From the NCBI GenBank assembly GCA_039889035.1, contig JBDQQY010000031.1, forward strand, positions 52,132 through 116,131: a stretch of DNA of 64,000 nt, read 5' to 3'. Below are positions 42,119-52,600 of this stretch, in pieces; within the stretch, counting starts at the first letter, position 1, and each line of letters starts with the position of its first letter. The position numbers were made by a program, and so were the translations under genes. The stretch comes from Plantactinospora sp039889035 (GTDB lineage: Bacteria > Actinomycetota > Actinomycetes > Mycobacteriales > Micromonosporaceae). The notes under the pieces are model-generated. The model saw only the letters and a list, made by a program, of their open reading frames with translations, did no database searches and was not told the DNA's origin.

Positions 42119-45100
42119 TCATTCCACCACCGCCCCGCTCTCCAGGGCGAAGAGCTGGCGCAGTTCCGAGGTGGACAGCTCGGTCAGCCACTGCTCGCCG
42201 CTGCCGACGATCCGCGCGGCCAGCCCTCGCTTTTCGGCGATCATCGCGGCCACCTTCTCCTCCACGGTGCCGGCGCAGACGAACTTGCGTACCTGCACGG
42301 CGCGGCGTTGACCGATCCGGAACGCCCGGTCGGTGGCCTGGTCCTCGACCGCCGGGTTCCACCACCGGTCGACGTGGATGACGTGGTTGGCGGCGGTCAG
42401 GGTCAGTCCGGTCCCGCCGGCCTTGAGGGAGAGGACGAAGAGGGCCGGTCCGGCCGACCCGTCCCCGTCCTGGAACCGGGCCACCATCGCGTCCCGGTCC
42501 ACCTTGTCGACGCCGCCGTGCAGATAGAGCACCTCGCGGCCGAACCGGGCGGCGAGGTGGGCCCGGAGCATCCCGCCGAACTCGGCGTACTGGCTGAAGA
42601 TCAGGGCCTTCTCGCCGGCCGCGAGCACCTCGTCCAGGATCTCCTCCAGCCGGGCCAGCTTGCCGGAGCGGCCGGGCAGCGCCGAGCCGTCCCGGAGCAC
42701 CTGGGCGGGGTGGTTGCAGACCTGCTTGAGCCGGGTCATGGTGGCCAGCACCAGCCCACGCCGCTCGATGCCGTCGCTCGACTCGATCTTGGCCATCATG
42801 TCGTCGACCACCGCCTGGTAGAGGGACGCCTGCTCCCGGGTGAGGTTGCAGAGCACCTCCATCTCCAGCTTCTCCGGCAGGTCGGTGATGATCGACCGGT
42901 CGGTCTTCACCCGGCGCAGCACGAACGGGCCGGTGATCCGGCGCAGCCGGGCCGCCGCGTCGTCGTCGCCGTGCCGCTCGATCGGTTCGGCGTACCGCTT
43001 CTTGAAGGCGGTCGCGGCGCCGAGCAAACCGGGGTTGGCGAACTCCATAATCGACCAGAGGTCGGCGAGGCGGTTCTCCACCGGCGTACCGGTGACCGCC
43101 ACCCGGTGCCGGGCGGGCAGCGACCGGACCGCGGCGGCCTGCCGGGTCGCGGCATTCTTGATCGACTGCGCCTCGTCCACCACGATCCGGTGCCAGTCGA
43201 CCTCGGCCAGCGCGGCGGCGTCCCGGGCCGCCAGCGAGTAGGTGGTGAGCACCAGGTCCGCGTCCCGCACCGCCGCGGCGAACTTCGCCCCACGCGGCCG
43301 TTCCGCGCCATGGTGTACGTGCACCCGCAGCTCCGGTGCGAACCGGGCCGCCTCGCGCTGCCAGTTGCCGACCAGCGACATCGGGCAGACCAGCAGGGTC
43401 GGACCGGCTTCCGGCGGGTCACCGGCGAGCAGCGCGAGCATCATGATGGTCTTGCCCAGCCCCATGTCGTCGGCGAGGATGCCGCCGAGGCCGAGCGACT
43501 GGAGAAAGGCCAACCAGGCCAACCCGCGCTGCTGGTACGGCCGCAGCGTGCCCCGGAACGACTCCGGCGCGTCCCGGAGCGTGAGGTGCCGCTCGGCCTG
43601 CCCGGCGAGCAGGTCCCCGAGCGGGCCGTCGGCGCTGACCCCGAGCACCGGCAGCGCCTCCGGATCGTCCTGCACGGCCAGTCCCAGCCGGAGCAGGTCG
43701 CCCACGGTCAGCTCGCCGCCCGCGCGGAGCAGCTTGAGCCCGGCGGCGAGCCGCTTCGCGTCCAGCTCCACCCACTGGCCGCGCAGCCGGACCAGCGGTG
43801 TCTTCAGCTTGGCCAACGCCCGCAGCTCGGCGGCGTGCAGCGGCTGGTCGCCGAGCGCTAGCTCCCACCGGTAGTCGACCAGCGCCTCCATGCCCAGCGC
43901 GCTGCGCGAGGCGACCGTCCCCGGCGCGGTACGGGTCTTGGCCTGCAACCGGGCCCCGAGCCGGGCACCCGGCCGCTGCCACCAGGAGGGGAGCAGCACC
44001 CCGAACCCGGCGGCGTGCAGCACCGGCGCCCCGTCCCGGAGGAACCGGTGCGCTCCCTCGGTGTCCAGCTCCAACGCCTCCGGCGCGGCCGTACGCAGCG
44101 CGTCGTCCAACTCCGGCCAGAGCCGGCTCGCCCGGCCCAGCTCGGTCAGCAGGGTCTCCTGCGGGGTGGCCAGGTGCCGGGCCAGCGCCCGCAGGTCGCC
44201 CCGGGCCGCCCAGATCCGATCCGCCCCGACCACCAGGCTCGGCTCGTCGGCCGCCTGGAGCGCGAACTCCACCCGCCAGCGCTGCGCCAGCCCGTCCAGC
44301 CCGTCCACCCCGGCCAGCCCGTCCGCCTCCGCGAGGCCGTCCGCCTCGGCCGGTGCGACGTCGATGTCGACCGGCGCGGGTGGCTCGACGAGCCGGAAGC
44401 AGGCCCGTACCGGGCTGCCGGCGGCATCCCGCTGCCAGGCGCGCAGTTCGCCGCCCAGTCCGGCTAGTGCCTCCGGCGTGGCGGTGAAATCCCGCTGCCG
44501 CCCGGTCAGCGCCCGGAGCCACGCCCGTACGGCGGCGTCGGCGGCGCCGGCCCGACCGGCCCCGATCAGCCGTACCCCCTCCAGGGCCGTCCGGGCGGCG
44601 GCGTCGGTGAGCGCGTCCAGGGCGTCCACGACGGTGGCCGCCGCCGAGCCGCTCGGACCGGGAGCGTCGCCGGGCGGGACCGCTCCCGACCCGGCGCCGC
44701 CGTCCGGTCGGGTGGCTGCCGGCCCGCTGGTGTCGTCCGGTGCGCTGGCCCCGGCCGCGGGCGGGTCGAGCGCGGCGCGAGCCGCCGGCGGCAGTGCCAT
44801 GGTCAACGCGCGGGCCCAGCCGGCATCGGCCCCGGTCAGCAGCGGCCGCCACACCGCCCGGGCCGGGGCGGTCGAGCGATCGGAGCCGCGTGGGCCGCGG
44901 GAGCCGGCCGAAGCGCCGGGGCTGGCCGGGGTGTCGTCTGACCCGGCGGGGGTGGTCGGGGTGGCGAGGCCGGGCAGGATCCGGCCCCGCCGGACCAGCT
45001 CGACCGCGAACTCGGCCAGCCCGGCGAGGTGGCGCAGCGACGCGCCCCGGACCGCCGGGCCCGACCCGTCGGACTCGCGGTCGGCGGGCGGCTCACGGTC

Positions 45101-45562
45101 GGCAGACTGCTCGGGGACGGTGGTTCGGCCGGCGGGCGCCCGGCGGCGGGCGGGTCGCGCCCGGCCGGCGGGCGCCTCCCGACCGGCGAGCGGCTCGCCC
45201 TCACCGAAGGCGAGCAGCACCGGCAGCGCGTGGTCGGCGTCGTACTCCAGCACCGGCACCCGCCACGGCGCCAGGCCGACCGGGCCGCGGCCCGACTCGG
45301 CCGGCTCGGTCCGGACCAGCTCGGCCGAGTCGACGGGTGCGCCGGCCCGGGTGGGTAGGGCGAGCAGGGCACTGCCGGTGGTCGCCTTCGCGGCGAGTTC
45401 GCCGAGCGCACCGGCCAGCCCGGCGTGTCCCGCCGCGAACGGGTGCGGCCGGTGCCGGGGCGGGCGGCCGGGCCGGCGCGGCGGCCGGACAGGCAGTGTG
45501 GAGTCCTCCCCCCACACCGCGAGCCGACCACCGGCCAGCCACAGGGCGTGGACGACCAGCAC
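42119..45562 (-). CDS. SNF2-family DEAD/DEAH-box helicase
   Basis: A 1147-residue ATP-driven DNA translocase. The N-terminal 500 residues are a bacterial SNF2-associated region with long Ala/Gly/Pro-rich linkers. The motor follows: ADDMGLGKTIMMLALL (Walker A), LVCPMSLVGNWQRE, VVDEAQSIKN (DEAQ), VTGTPVENRLADLWS, then the second lobe with FSQYAEFGGML, LSLKAGGTGLTLTAANHVIH and WWNPAVEDQATDRAFRIGQ. All motor motifs look intact. It may remodel protein-DNA complexes in repair or transcription. It is in an operon with the SWIM gene. Confidence 0.92.
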   Translation of the reverse strand: MLVVHALWLAGGRLAVWGEDSTLPVRPPRRPGRPPRHRPHPFAAGHAGLAGALGELAAKATTGSALLALPTRAGAPVDSAELVRTEPAESGRGPVGLAPWRVPVLEYDADHALPVLLAFGEGEPLAGREAPAGRARPARRRAPAGRTTVPEQSADREPPADRESDGSGPAVRGASLRHLAGLAEFAVELVRRGRILPGLATPTTPAGSDDTPASPGASAGSRGPRGSDRSTAPARAVWRPLLTGADAGWARALTMALPPAARAALDPPAAGASAPDDTSGPAATRPDGGAGSGAVPPGDAPGPSGSAAATVVDALDALTDAAARTALEGVRLIGAGRAGAADAAVRAWLRALTGRQRDFTATPEALAGLGGELRAWQRDAAGSPVRACFRLVEPPAPVDIDVAPAEADGLAEADGLAGVDGLDGLAQRWRVEFALQAADEPSLVVGADRIWAARGDLRALARHLATPQETLLTELGRASRLWPELDDALRTAAPEALELDTEGAHRFLRDGAPVLHAAGFGVLLPSWWQRPGARLGARLQAKTRTAPGTVASRSALGMEALVDYRWELALGDQPLHAAELRALAKLKTPLVRLRGQWVELDAKRLAAGLKLLRAGGELTVGDLLRLGLAVQDDPEALPVLGVSADGPLGDLLAGQAERHLTLRDAPESFRGTLRPYQQRGLAWLAFLQSLGLGGILADDMGLGKTIMMLALLAGDPPEAGPTLLVCPMSLVGNWQREAARFAPELRVHVHHGAERPRGAKFAAAVRDADLVLTTYSLAARDAAALAEVDWHRIVVDEAQSIKNAATRQAAAVRSLPARHRVAVTGTPVENRLADLWSIMEFANPGLLGAATAFKKRYAEPIERHGDDDAAARLRRITGPFVLRRVKTDRSIITDLPEKLEMEVLCNLTREQASLYQAVVDDMMAKIESSDGIERRGLVLATMTRLKQVCNHPAQVLRDGSALPGRSGKLARLEEILDEVLAAGEKALIFSQYAEFGGMLRAHLAARFGREVLYLHGGVDKVDRDAMVARFQDGDGSAGPALFVLSLKAGGTGLTLTAANHVIHVDRWWNPAVEDQATDRAFRIGQRRAVQVRKFVCAGTVEEKVAAMIAEKRGLAARIVGSGEQWLTELSTSELRQLFALESGAVVE

Positions 45563-45613
45563 GCACAGGTCCCTTCTCGGCCGTCGGGTCAGCGGACGGA
45601 TCCCTTTCTAGCA

Positions 45614-45637
45614 CCCCGCCCGGCACCGCGGGCGGGG
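45614..45637. terminator. GC hairpin upstream of the helicase gene
   Basis: CCCCGCCC (45614-45621) pairs with GGGCGGGG (45630-45637) around GGCACCGC. It lies between the divergent SNF2 and TnpB genes. Its role is unclear. Confidence 0.4.
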
Positions 45638-45643
45638 CCCGCG

Positions 45644-45670
45644 CCGGCAACCGGCTAGTGCGGTTGCCGG
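45644..45670. repeat. Perfect 10-bp hairpin at the left side of the TnpB gene
   Basis: CCGGCAACCG pairs with CGGTTGCCGG around the loop GCTAGTG. Subterminal hairpins mark the ends of IS200/IS605-type elements. CTAGTGCGGT (45655-45664) is also found inverted (ACCGCACTAG) just after the TnpB gene near 47171-47180. These may be remnants of element ends. Confidence 0.45.
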
Positions 45671-45698
45671 TAACGTTCGCGGGGTTTCTGTCGTACCT

Positions 45699-47159
45699 GT
45701 GGGTTCGACTGTGCTGGTGCCTCGTCGTCGGGATCCGGCCGCTGCTGTGGTGGTGTATCGGACTGCGCGGGTGGGGTTGCGGTTGACGGTGGGTCAGCGG
45801 CGGCGGTGTTTTGGCCTGTTGCGGTCGGCGGGGGATGTGTGGGCGTGTGTGTTGGAGGTCAACGCGTGGCGTCGGGCTCGTCGGGACGTCCCGTTGGTGG
45901 GTTATCAGGAGTTGTGTCGGGAGTTGGCGGCTGCCGGTGCGGGGACGTTCGGGGACCTGGACTCTGTCGGTGCCCGGTCGGTGCTACGCCGGTTCTCCGA
46001 CGCCTGGTTCGCGGCGGTGAAGCGTCGTAAGGACGGCGATACTTCGGTCCGGTTTCCGCGTCGTCGCCGGTTTCTGATGCCGGTGCGCTGGTATCACGGC
46101 ACCTTCACGGTCGATGACCGTCGGGTGCGGGTTCCGACCGCTCGTGGTACAGGTCCGTTGTGGCTGCGGCCGGCCCGGCACCTGCCGTACCCGCCGGGAG
46201 AGGTTCGGTCGGTCACCCTGCTGTCCGAGGGTGGTCGGCTGTTCCTGGATGTGACCGCCGAGGTTCCGGTTGTGGAGTATGAGCTGGGGTGTGGTCCGGA
46301 TCCGCAGCGGGTAGCGGGGGTGGATCTGGGGGTGATCCACCCGTACGCGGTCGCCGGCCCCGGCGGGCAGGCGTTGCTGGTGTCGGGGCGGGCGATCCGG
46401 GCCGAACACCGCCAACACCTGTCAGACACGAAGAAGCGTCGCCGTGCTGTCGCCCGTCGGGCGCCGGGGAGGGGGCAGCGGGGGTCGCGGCGGTGGCGGC
46501 GGTACCGTCGTCGGGCGCGGGTGGTGGAGGGTCGGCATCGGCGTCGGGTTCGGCAGGCGCAGCACGAGGCCGCGAAGACCGTGATCAGCTGGGCTGTGGC
46601 CCACCAGGTCGGCACCCTGCGGGTTGGGGATCCGCGTGGTGTGCTCGACCTTGAGGCGGGGCGGCGGCACAACCTGCGGTTGCGGCAGTGGCAGATCGGT
46701 CACCTCATCCGCATCCTCCACGACAAGGCGATCCTGGCCGGGATCAGAGTCGATCTGGTCGACGAGCGGGGAACGTCGTCGACCTGCCCCGCCTGCGCCC
46801 AACGGATACCGAAACCATCCGGACGGGTCCTCACCTGCCGGCACTGCGAATTTGCGGGCCATCGCGACCTGGTCGCGGCGGCCATCATCGCCACCCGCAC
46901 CCCGGGCGGCGGACCCACCACCCCATCCACCCCCGCCGCCGCTGTGCCGGTGGTGTCGGGTGGGGTGGTCACGCACCGTCGAGCCGGCCGGCACCTGCCC
47001 GGTGTCGGCCGGTCCCGACGTGACCCCCGCCGCCCGCCACAACACCCCGGGCGGCGTGCGGGTCGGTTGGCCAGCGGTGGCCCGCCCCATCAGACACACG
47101 ATGGGGAGTCGCTCGCCGTCACCGGCGAGGATCCACAACACCCACCGGAAACCCGGTGA
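45699..47159 (+). CDS. tnpB: TnpB-type RNA-guided nuclease (IS200/IS605 OrfB family)
   Basis: A 486-residue protein with the TnpB layout. RuvC-I is VAGVDLGVIHPYAV (Asp), RuvC-II is TLRVGDPRGVLDLE, and RuvC-III is FAGHRDLVAAAII (Asp). The zinc finger lies between them (STCPACAQRIPKPSG, LTCRHCEF). The middle is strongly basic (RRRAVARRAPGRGQRGSRRW), fitting RNA binding. In RuvC-II the usual Glu is replaced by the GDPRG variant. About 95 residues follow RuvC-III, where the guide-RNA scaffold is usually encoded. No TnpA is present. It starts with GTG at 45699; a later GTG is possible. Confidence 0.85.
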   Translation: MGSTVLVPRRRDPAAAVVVYRTARVGLRLTVGQRRRCFGLLRSAGDVWACVLEVNAWRRARRDVPLVGYQELCRELAAAGAGTFGDLDSVGARSVLRRFSDAWFAAVKRRKDGDTSVRFPRRRRFLMPVRWYHGTFTVDDRRVRVPTARGTGPLWLRPARHLPYPPGEVRSVTLLSEGGRLFLDVTAEVPVVEYELGCGPDPQRVAGVDLGVIHPYAVAGPGGQALLVSGRAIRAEHRQHLSDTKKRRRAVARRAPGRGQRGSRRWRRYRRRARVVEGRHRRRVRQAQHEAAKTVISWAVAHQVGTLRVGDPRGVLDLEAGRRHNLRLRQWQIGHLIRILHDKAILAGIRVDLVDERGTSSTCPACAQRIPKPSGRVLTCRHCEFAGHRDLVAAAIIATRTPGGGPTTPSTPAAAVPVVSGGVVTHRRAGRHLPGVGRSRRDPRRPPQHPGRRAGRLASGGPPHQTHDGESLAVTGEDPQHPPETR

Positions 47160-47177
47160 ACGTGAGTGGACACCGCA

Positions 47178-47696
47178 CTAGCGGTCGACGCCGTACAGCG
47201 GGGTGATGGCCGCCGCGCACCGCTCCAGGAGTTCCCGCTCGGCCGCGCCGAACGCGGCGAGGTGCTCGCTCTCCAGGTCGAGCGTGCCGAGTACGGCACC
47301 GGTCCGCGGGTGCAACACCGGCACGACCATCTCGGAGCGGGTGGTGCCGAACACGGTGAGGTAGCGGGGGTCGGCGGTCACGTCGTCGACCACCACGCTG
47401 CGGCCGGTCGCCACGGCCGTGCCGGTCAGCCCGCTGTCCGGGGGAAACGTCGGGTACGCCGGCTCACCCGGTCCGGAGTAGCCGAGGATCCGCACCTCGG
47501 TTCCGGTCACCCGGTAGACCCCGACCCACCGGTGCCCGGTCTGGCTCCGGAGAGCGGCGGCGATCTGGGCACTCCGGCGCCCTGTGTCGTCGTCGGCGAC
47601 CGCCGTACCGGTGATCACGTCGGATCCGCCCGCACCGGTGCCGCCATCTCCGTCGGCGAGGGAGGCGACGACCACGGTCAGTTCGTCTGGCGTCAT
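47178..47696 (-). CDS. GAF-domain protein
   Basis: A 172-residue protein with one GAF domain: HRWVGVYRVTGTEVRILGYS, GLTGTAVATGRSVVVDDVTA, SEMVVPVLHPRTGAVLGTLD. This resembles the free methionine-(R)-sulfoxide reductase type of GAF protein, but the Cys residues needed for that reaction are not evident. It may sense a small ligand or redox state. The ATG at 47696 (MTPDELTVVV) is likely; the frame continues upstream without a ribosome site. Confidence 0.75.
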   Translation of the reverse strand: MTPDELTVVVASLADGDGGTGAGGSDVITGTAVADDDTGRRSAQIAAALRSQTGHRWVGVYRVTGTEVRILGYSGPGEPAYPTFPPDSGLTGTAVATGRSVVVDDVTADPRYLTVFGTTRSEMVVPVLHPRTGAVLGTLDLESEHLAAFGAAERELLERCAAAITPLYGVDR

Positions 47697-47880
47697 TCCG
47701 GCAGAGTATGGGCTGAACGGCCCGGGCAGAGCGAATATCCGCGACCGCCCGGGCGGGAGTTCCTGGTGATTTTCGGCCTTACCCCAGTCACGAATCGAAC
47801 AGTTCCGCCCCGCGAGCCGTACCAACGGAGAAGATGACGACAGGCATGGATGCGTCGGCATCACGAGCGAGGCGGTGACC

Positions 47881-48204
47881 ATGGACTTCCCCATCGTGAA
47901 GCGGGCCACGCCAGGGCGCTACCTGCTGCGCGGGCTGATCTCCTGCGGGCCCTGCGACGAACTGCTGATCCCGTCCTTCTCGTCGAGCGGGCGCCGCTAC
48001 TACGGCTGCCCCCGGCGGCAGTGCCCCCGCCCCTGGATCCCGGCCGAGCAGGCCGAGCAGGCCGTCTGGGCACACGTCGCGGCGACGTACGGGGACGCGG
48101 CCCGGGACGTGCCGCAGGACCGGCGGCAGGCGCTGCTGACCGCCGTACTGGCCCGGGTCAGCATCGGGGTGCGGATCGCCGACCTGCATTACCACTGGCG
48201 GTGA
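47881..48204 (+). CDS. Recombinase-type zinc beta-ribbon protein
   Basis: A 107-residue protein with LRGLISCGPCDELLIPSFSS, then RRYYGCPRRQC, the zinc beta ribbon found after the catalytic domain of large serine recombinases. There is no recombinase catalytic part, so it is either a remnant or a stand-alone relative. Small proteins of this kind look common in Micromonosporaceae. The start is the ATG at 47881 with GCGAGG upstream; a GTG at 47875 is also possible. Confidence 0.65.
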   Translation: MDFPIVKRATPGRYLLRGLISCGPCDELLIPSFSSSGRRYYGCPRRQCPRPWIPAEQAEQAVWAHVAATYGDAARDVPQDRRQALLTAVLARVSIGVRIADLHYHWR

Positions 48205-48260
48205 CCGGCCGGGTACGCCGATCCGCTGCGCCGCGGCGGCTCCGGCGGCAGGATGACCAC

Positions 48261-48470
48261 ATGGAGGCCACCACGGAGATCCCGCTGGTCGGCGGCGTGG
48301 GTGACGGCGGCAGCGTGATCGTCGACCTCGACGTGCACGGCCGTCCGCCGCTCACCCACCACCACCTGATCGACGACGGACTCGCCCGGGCCGAGATCTA
48401 CGAGCTGGAGGCGGTAGTCGGAGAGGGGCCGCCCTGGCTCTACCGGTGGCGCGGGCCGGCCCCGTCCTGA
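48261..48470 (+). CDS. Small hypothetical protein (69 aa)
   Basis: Begins MEATTEIPLVGGVGDGGSVI and continues with DLDVHGRPPLTHHHLIDDGL, then a mixed end with PPWLYRWRGPAP. GGCAGGA precedes the ATG. The length and start suggest a real gene, but I do not recognise a family. It follows the zinc-ribbon gene by 56 bases. Confidence 0.55.
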   Translation: MEATTEIPLVGGVGDGGSVIVDLDVHGRPPLTHHHLIDDGLARAEIYELEAVVGEGPPWLYRWRGPAPS

Positions 48471-48521
48471 GTCGCTTCCGGCCCGGTCGAGGACGGTCCC
48501 GACCCCGCGCCGACGGGTCCG

Positions 48522-49250
48522 CTACTTGCCCCGGAACACCCGGACCGTGGCGACGCCGCCCAGGGCCAGCGCACCGAGGAGTACCGCCCAGATGACCGTG
48601 GTGTTCAGGCCGGTGCCGAACTCCGCGTTCGCCTTGGCGTTGGCGGCCAGCGACTGGTCCTGCGGCGCGGGCACCACCACCGGGGGAAGTTCGGCGTACC
48701 GCACCAGGCCGGTGCTCTCCAGCAGCGTCATGTGGGTCTGCACGAAGCCGTTGGCCTGCTCGGCGAGCGTGCGTACGGTCTCGTTCCGGGTCCCGGCTCG
48801 GACCGCCCCGATCACCGGGAAGATCGCACCGTGCGCCGCCCGCAGCCGGTCCACGAAGATCCGGTCGAACCGCGCCCCGGTCGCGTTCGTCATCTCGTCG
48901 AGCCAGCCCTTCTGCTGGGCCGTCGGGTCGGTGGGCAACTGGACGCCGAGCTTGTTGGCCGCCTCGACGGTGAGCTGGTCCAGTTCCACGTGCTGCTTGG
49001 CGATCTCGGCCCCGATCTCCCGGACCCGGGTGCTGTCACCCTTCTCGGCCGCCATCTGCCCGGCCGGCATCTCCCAGAGCCCCGCCAGCCGTACTCCGCT
49101 GAGCAGTGCCATGTCGGCGGCACCGAGCTGGGTCGGCCCGGCCGGTGCGGCGATCGCCGCCCCCGGCAGCACGAGCAGCCCGACGACCAGGCCAGCCAGC
49201 AGGGCAGCTGTCCGGCGCATTGCCTTTACCGCAGATCGGGCCGTGGCCAC
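48522..49250 (-). CDS. DUF4142 exported protein
   Basis: A 242-residue protein with an N-terminal signal sequence (RRTAALLAGLVVGLLVLPGA, cleavage likely after AIAA), a ferritin-like four-helix DUF4142 domain (RVREIGAEIAKQHVELDQLT, RAAHGAIFPVIGAVRAGTRN), and a C-terminal membrane helix (TTVIWAVLLGALALGGVATV) with a basic end. It is likely anchored outside the membrane; function is unknown. The GTG at 49250 follows GGGAGGTTGAGTAC. Confidence 0.85.
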   Translation of the reverse strand: MATARSAVKAMRRTAALLAGLVVGLLVLPGAAIAAPAGPTQLGAADMALLSGVRLAGLWEMPAGQMAAEKGDSTRVREIGAEIAKQHVELDQLTVEAANKLGVQLPTDPTAQQKGWLDEMTNATGARFDRIFVDRLRAAHGAIFPVIGAVRAGTRNETVRTLAEQANGFVQTHMTLLESTGLVRYAELPPVVVPAPQDQSLAANAKANAEFGTGLNTTVIWAVLLGALALGGVATVRVFRGK

Positions 49251-49621
49251 GTACTCAACCTCCCAGAAAGCGGCGCCAGAGTGGCAATGGAGTTGTCGGT
49301 CGGCCAGGACGGTATGGCGGTGCGCGCTCGTGAGTCAATCTCGGCTGCCCGAGCAGAGCGAAGCTTAGGCCACATTTAAAGGAAACCTATGCCAGCCGCC
49401 CACCAGGCCTCGTCCGGACACCGTCGGCGACCGGTCGGCGTACGCCGATCCCGACGGCGGTCGCGACCCGGGTCCGGGCGGTCTTGCTCGGCCGCACATA
49501 CACAGAACGGCTCGACAGAGACGGAATTAATTATTCTGTAGCGACTCTGGTCCCGGTCGACGCTCCATCGCCGGTCGGGAACCTGCCGCAGGTAAGCACC
49601 GTCCCACAGGGGGCCAGGCAG

Positions 49622-52600
49622 ATGCAGTATCGGGTCCTCGGTCCATTGAGCCTGGTCAGCTCGGACCGCGAGCTGGAGATCAATTCTGCGCGGCAGCGGA
49701 CGGTCCTGGCGATGCTGCTGCTGAGCCGCAGCCGGGTAGTACCGGTGGACCGGCTCATCGACGCGCTCTGGCCCGACGATCCGCCAGCCACCGCGCGGGT
49801 CCAGGTGCAGATCTGCGTGTCGGCGCTGCGCCGGACGTTGACCGAGGCCGAGGGGACGGACCCGATCCGCACGGTCAGCCCGGGGTACGTACTCCAGGTT
49901 CCCGACGAAGCGGTGGACCTGGCCGTCTTCTCCCGGTTGCTGGACGACGCCCGGACCCAGGCGGAGCGGAATCCGCTGGCGGCGGTCGAGCGCCTGCACA
50001 CCGCGTTGCGGCTGTGGCGCGGCGAGGCGTTCGCCGGGGTGTCCAGTGCGCTGGTCCGGGCCGGAGTGGCCCAGTTGGCCGAACAGCGGTTGGCCGCGAC
50101 GGAGTTCTGCCTGGATCTGGAGTTGGCCCTGGGTCGGCACGAGGAGGCCAGCCAGCGCCTGGCCGGGCTGGTCCGCGAGCACCCGCTGCGGGAGCGGCTG
50201 CGCTGGCAGCAGATGCTGGCGCTGTACCGGTGCGGCCGCCAGGCCGAGGCGCTGGCGGCCTACCGCGACGCCCGCCAGGTGCTCGTGGCGGAACTCGGCC
50301 TGGAGCCGGGTTCGGAGCTGCGTGAGCTGGAGCGGGCGATCCTGACCGCAGATCCGGCGCTGGACCTGTCCACCCGCGAGACGGGTCCGGACACTCCGGC
50401 GGTGCCCCGCCAGCTACCCGCCGACATCCCGGACTTCGCCGGCCGCACGGAACTGACCACCAGGATCCGCCGGCTGGCCGCACCCGACGATCGCGAGTCG
50501 CCCGCGACAGCGGTACCGGCGATCGTCATCACCGGCCGGGCCGGCGTCGGCAAGACGGCACTCGCGATCCGGGTCGCGCACGAGTTGGCCGACCTTTTTC
50601 CAGCCGGTCAGTTGTTCGCCCAGTTGCGCGGCGAGGACGCCCGACCGCTAGCCGCGCTACGGGTGCTGGAGCGCTTCCTGCGTGCGCTCGGCGTGGCCGG
50701 CAATGCCATTCCGGAGACCGTGGCCGAGCGCGGCGAGATGTTCCGCAGCCTGATCGCCGGCCGCCGCCTGCTGATCGTGCTCGACGACGCGGCATCGGAG
50801 GCACAGGTGATCCCGCTGCTGCCCGGCACCGCCGGCCCGCGGCTACTGGTAACCAGCCGGCGGCGGCTGGCCGGTCTGGCCGGAGCCCGACAGGTCGAGG
50901 TGGAGGTGCTCGACCGGCCCACCGCGGTTCGGCTACTCGCTGCTCAGTCGGGTCGGACGTTGACCGGTCCGGAGCTGGCGTCGGCGGAAGTGCTGGCGGA
51001 ACAGTGTGACGGGCTGCCACTGGCCGTACGGATCGCCGCCGCCCGGTTGGCCAGCCGGCCGCACTGGTCGATCCGCGACCTGACGGCCCGGCTGATCGAC
51101 GGGCAGCGCCGGCTGGACGAGCTGCGGTACGGCGAGATGGGGGTGCGGTCCAGCATCGCGCTGACCTACGACGCACTGCCGGAACCGGCCCGGAGGCTGT
51201 TCCGGATGCTCGGCCTGATCGATGCCCCGGACTTCCCGTCCTGGATCACCGCGCCGCTGCTGGAGCTGGCCGTGCCGGACGCGGTAGAGCTGCTGGAATT
51301 GCTGGTCGACGCCCGGATGGTCGATGTCGTCGCCAGCGGGCCCGGGGTCCGCTACCGGCTGCACGACCTGCTGCGGATCTACGCCCGGGAGCGCCTGGCG
51401 GCCGAGGAGTTGGCCCCCGAACGGACGGCCGCGCTGCGCCGGCTGCTCGGCTGCCTGTTGTACCTCGCCGAGCAGGGACACCAGCGGGAGTACGGCGGCG
51501 ACTACACGGTGCTGCACAGTGCCGCACCCCGGTGGCCGTTGGACGCCTCGACCACGGCCGAACTGCTCGCCGAGCCGCAACGGTGGCTGGATCGCGAGCG
51601 CGGCACCCTGGTCGAGGCGGTCGGACAAGCGGCCCGGGCCGGCCTGCACGAGCAGGCCTGGGACCTTGCCATCAGCACCGTCGTGCTCTTCGAGCAGGGA
51701 ATGTACTTCGACGACTGGCGAGAGACCCACGAGCTGGCGCTGGCCGCGGCGCGGCAGCACGGCGACCGGGTCGGCGAGGCCGCGATGCGGTACTCGCTCG
51801 GCGCGCTCTCGGTGGCGGAGCTGCGGCTCGGCGACGCCGTCTCGTACCTCACCGAGGCCCGGCGGATCTTCGACGACTGCGGCATCGGGCACGGGGTTGC
51901 GCTGTCACTGCGCAACCTGGCCTTCGTCGACCGGCTACAGGGGCGTACCAGCGAGGCCCTCACCAAGTACGAACGGTCCCTGGACCTGTTGCGGGCCGCC
52001 GGCGACCGCGTGGCCGAGGCGCACGTGCTCAACGGCCTGGGCCGGATCCACATCGAACGGGGCGAGCACGACACCGCGCGGAGCCTGCTGGAACAGGCAC
52101 TGGCGATCTGCCGGACCACCGGCAACCATCGGGTCGCGGCGCAAACCCTGCACAGCCTGGGCGAGGCGTGCGTCGCCCAGGGTGACCTGGCCGGCGCGCA
52201 GTCCCGGTTCGAGGCCGTGCTGCGTACGGTGCGGTTGTCCGGCGACCGGATCGGCGAGGCGTACGCGCTACACGGCCTCGCGGTCGTCGCGGTGGGACAG
52301 CACCGGCTCGCCGACGCGGAGCAGGTGCTCGCCGCCGGGCTGGAGTTGGCCCGCTCGGTCGCCGAGCGGATGGTCGAGGGCCGGCTCCTGCTGACGCTCG
52401 GCGAGACCCAGCTCGCCCGGGCCCGGCCCACGGTGGCGGTCGGGCTGCTGACCGATGCCCTGCGGCTGTTCCGGCAGCTCCGGGCCCCGCTGTGGCAGGC
52501 GAGGAGCCTGTACGTGCTCGGGGCGCTACACGAGGCCGGCGGTGACCCCGAGGCGGCGCGGCTCGCCTGGCGGGACGGCCTGGCCCTGCTCGACGGTGTG

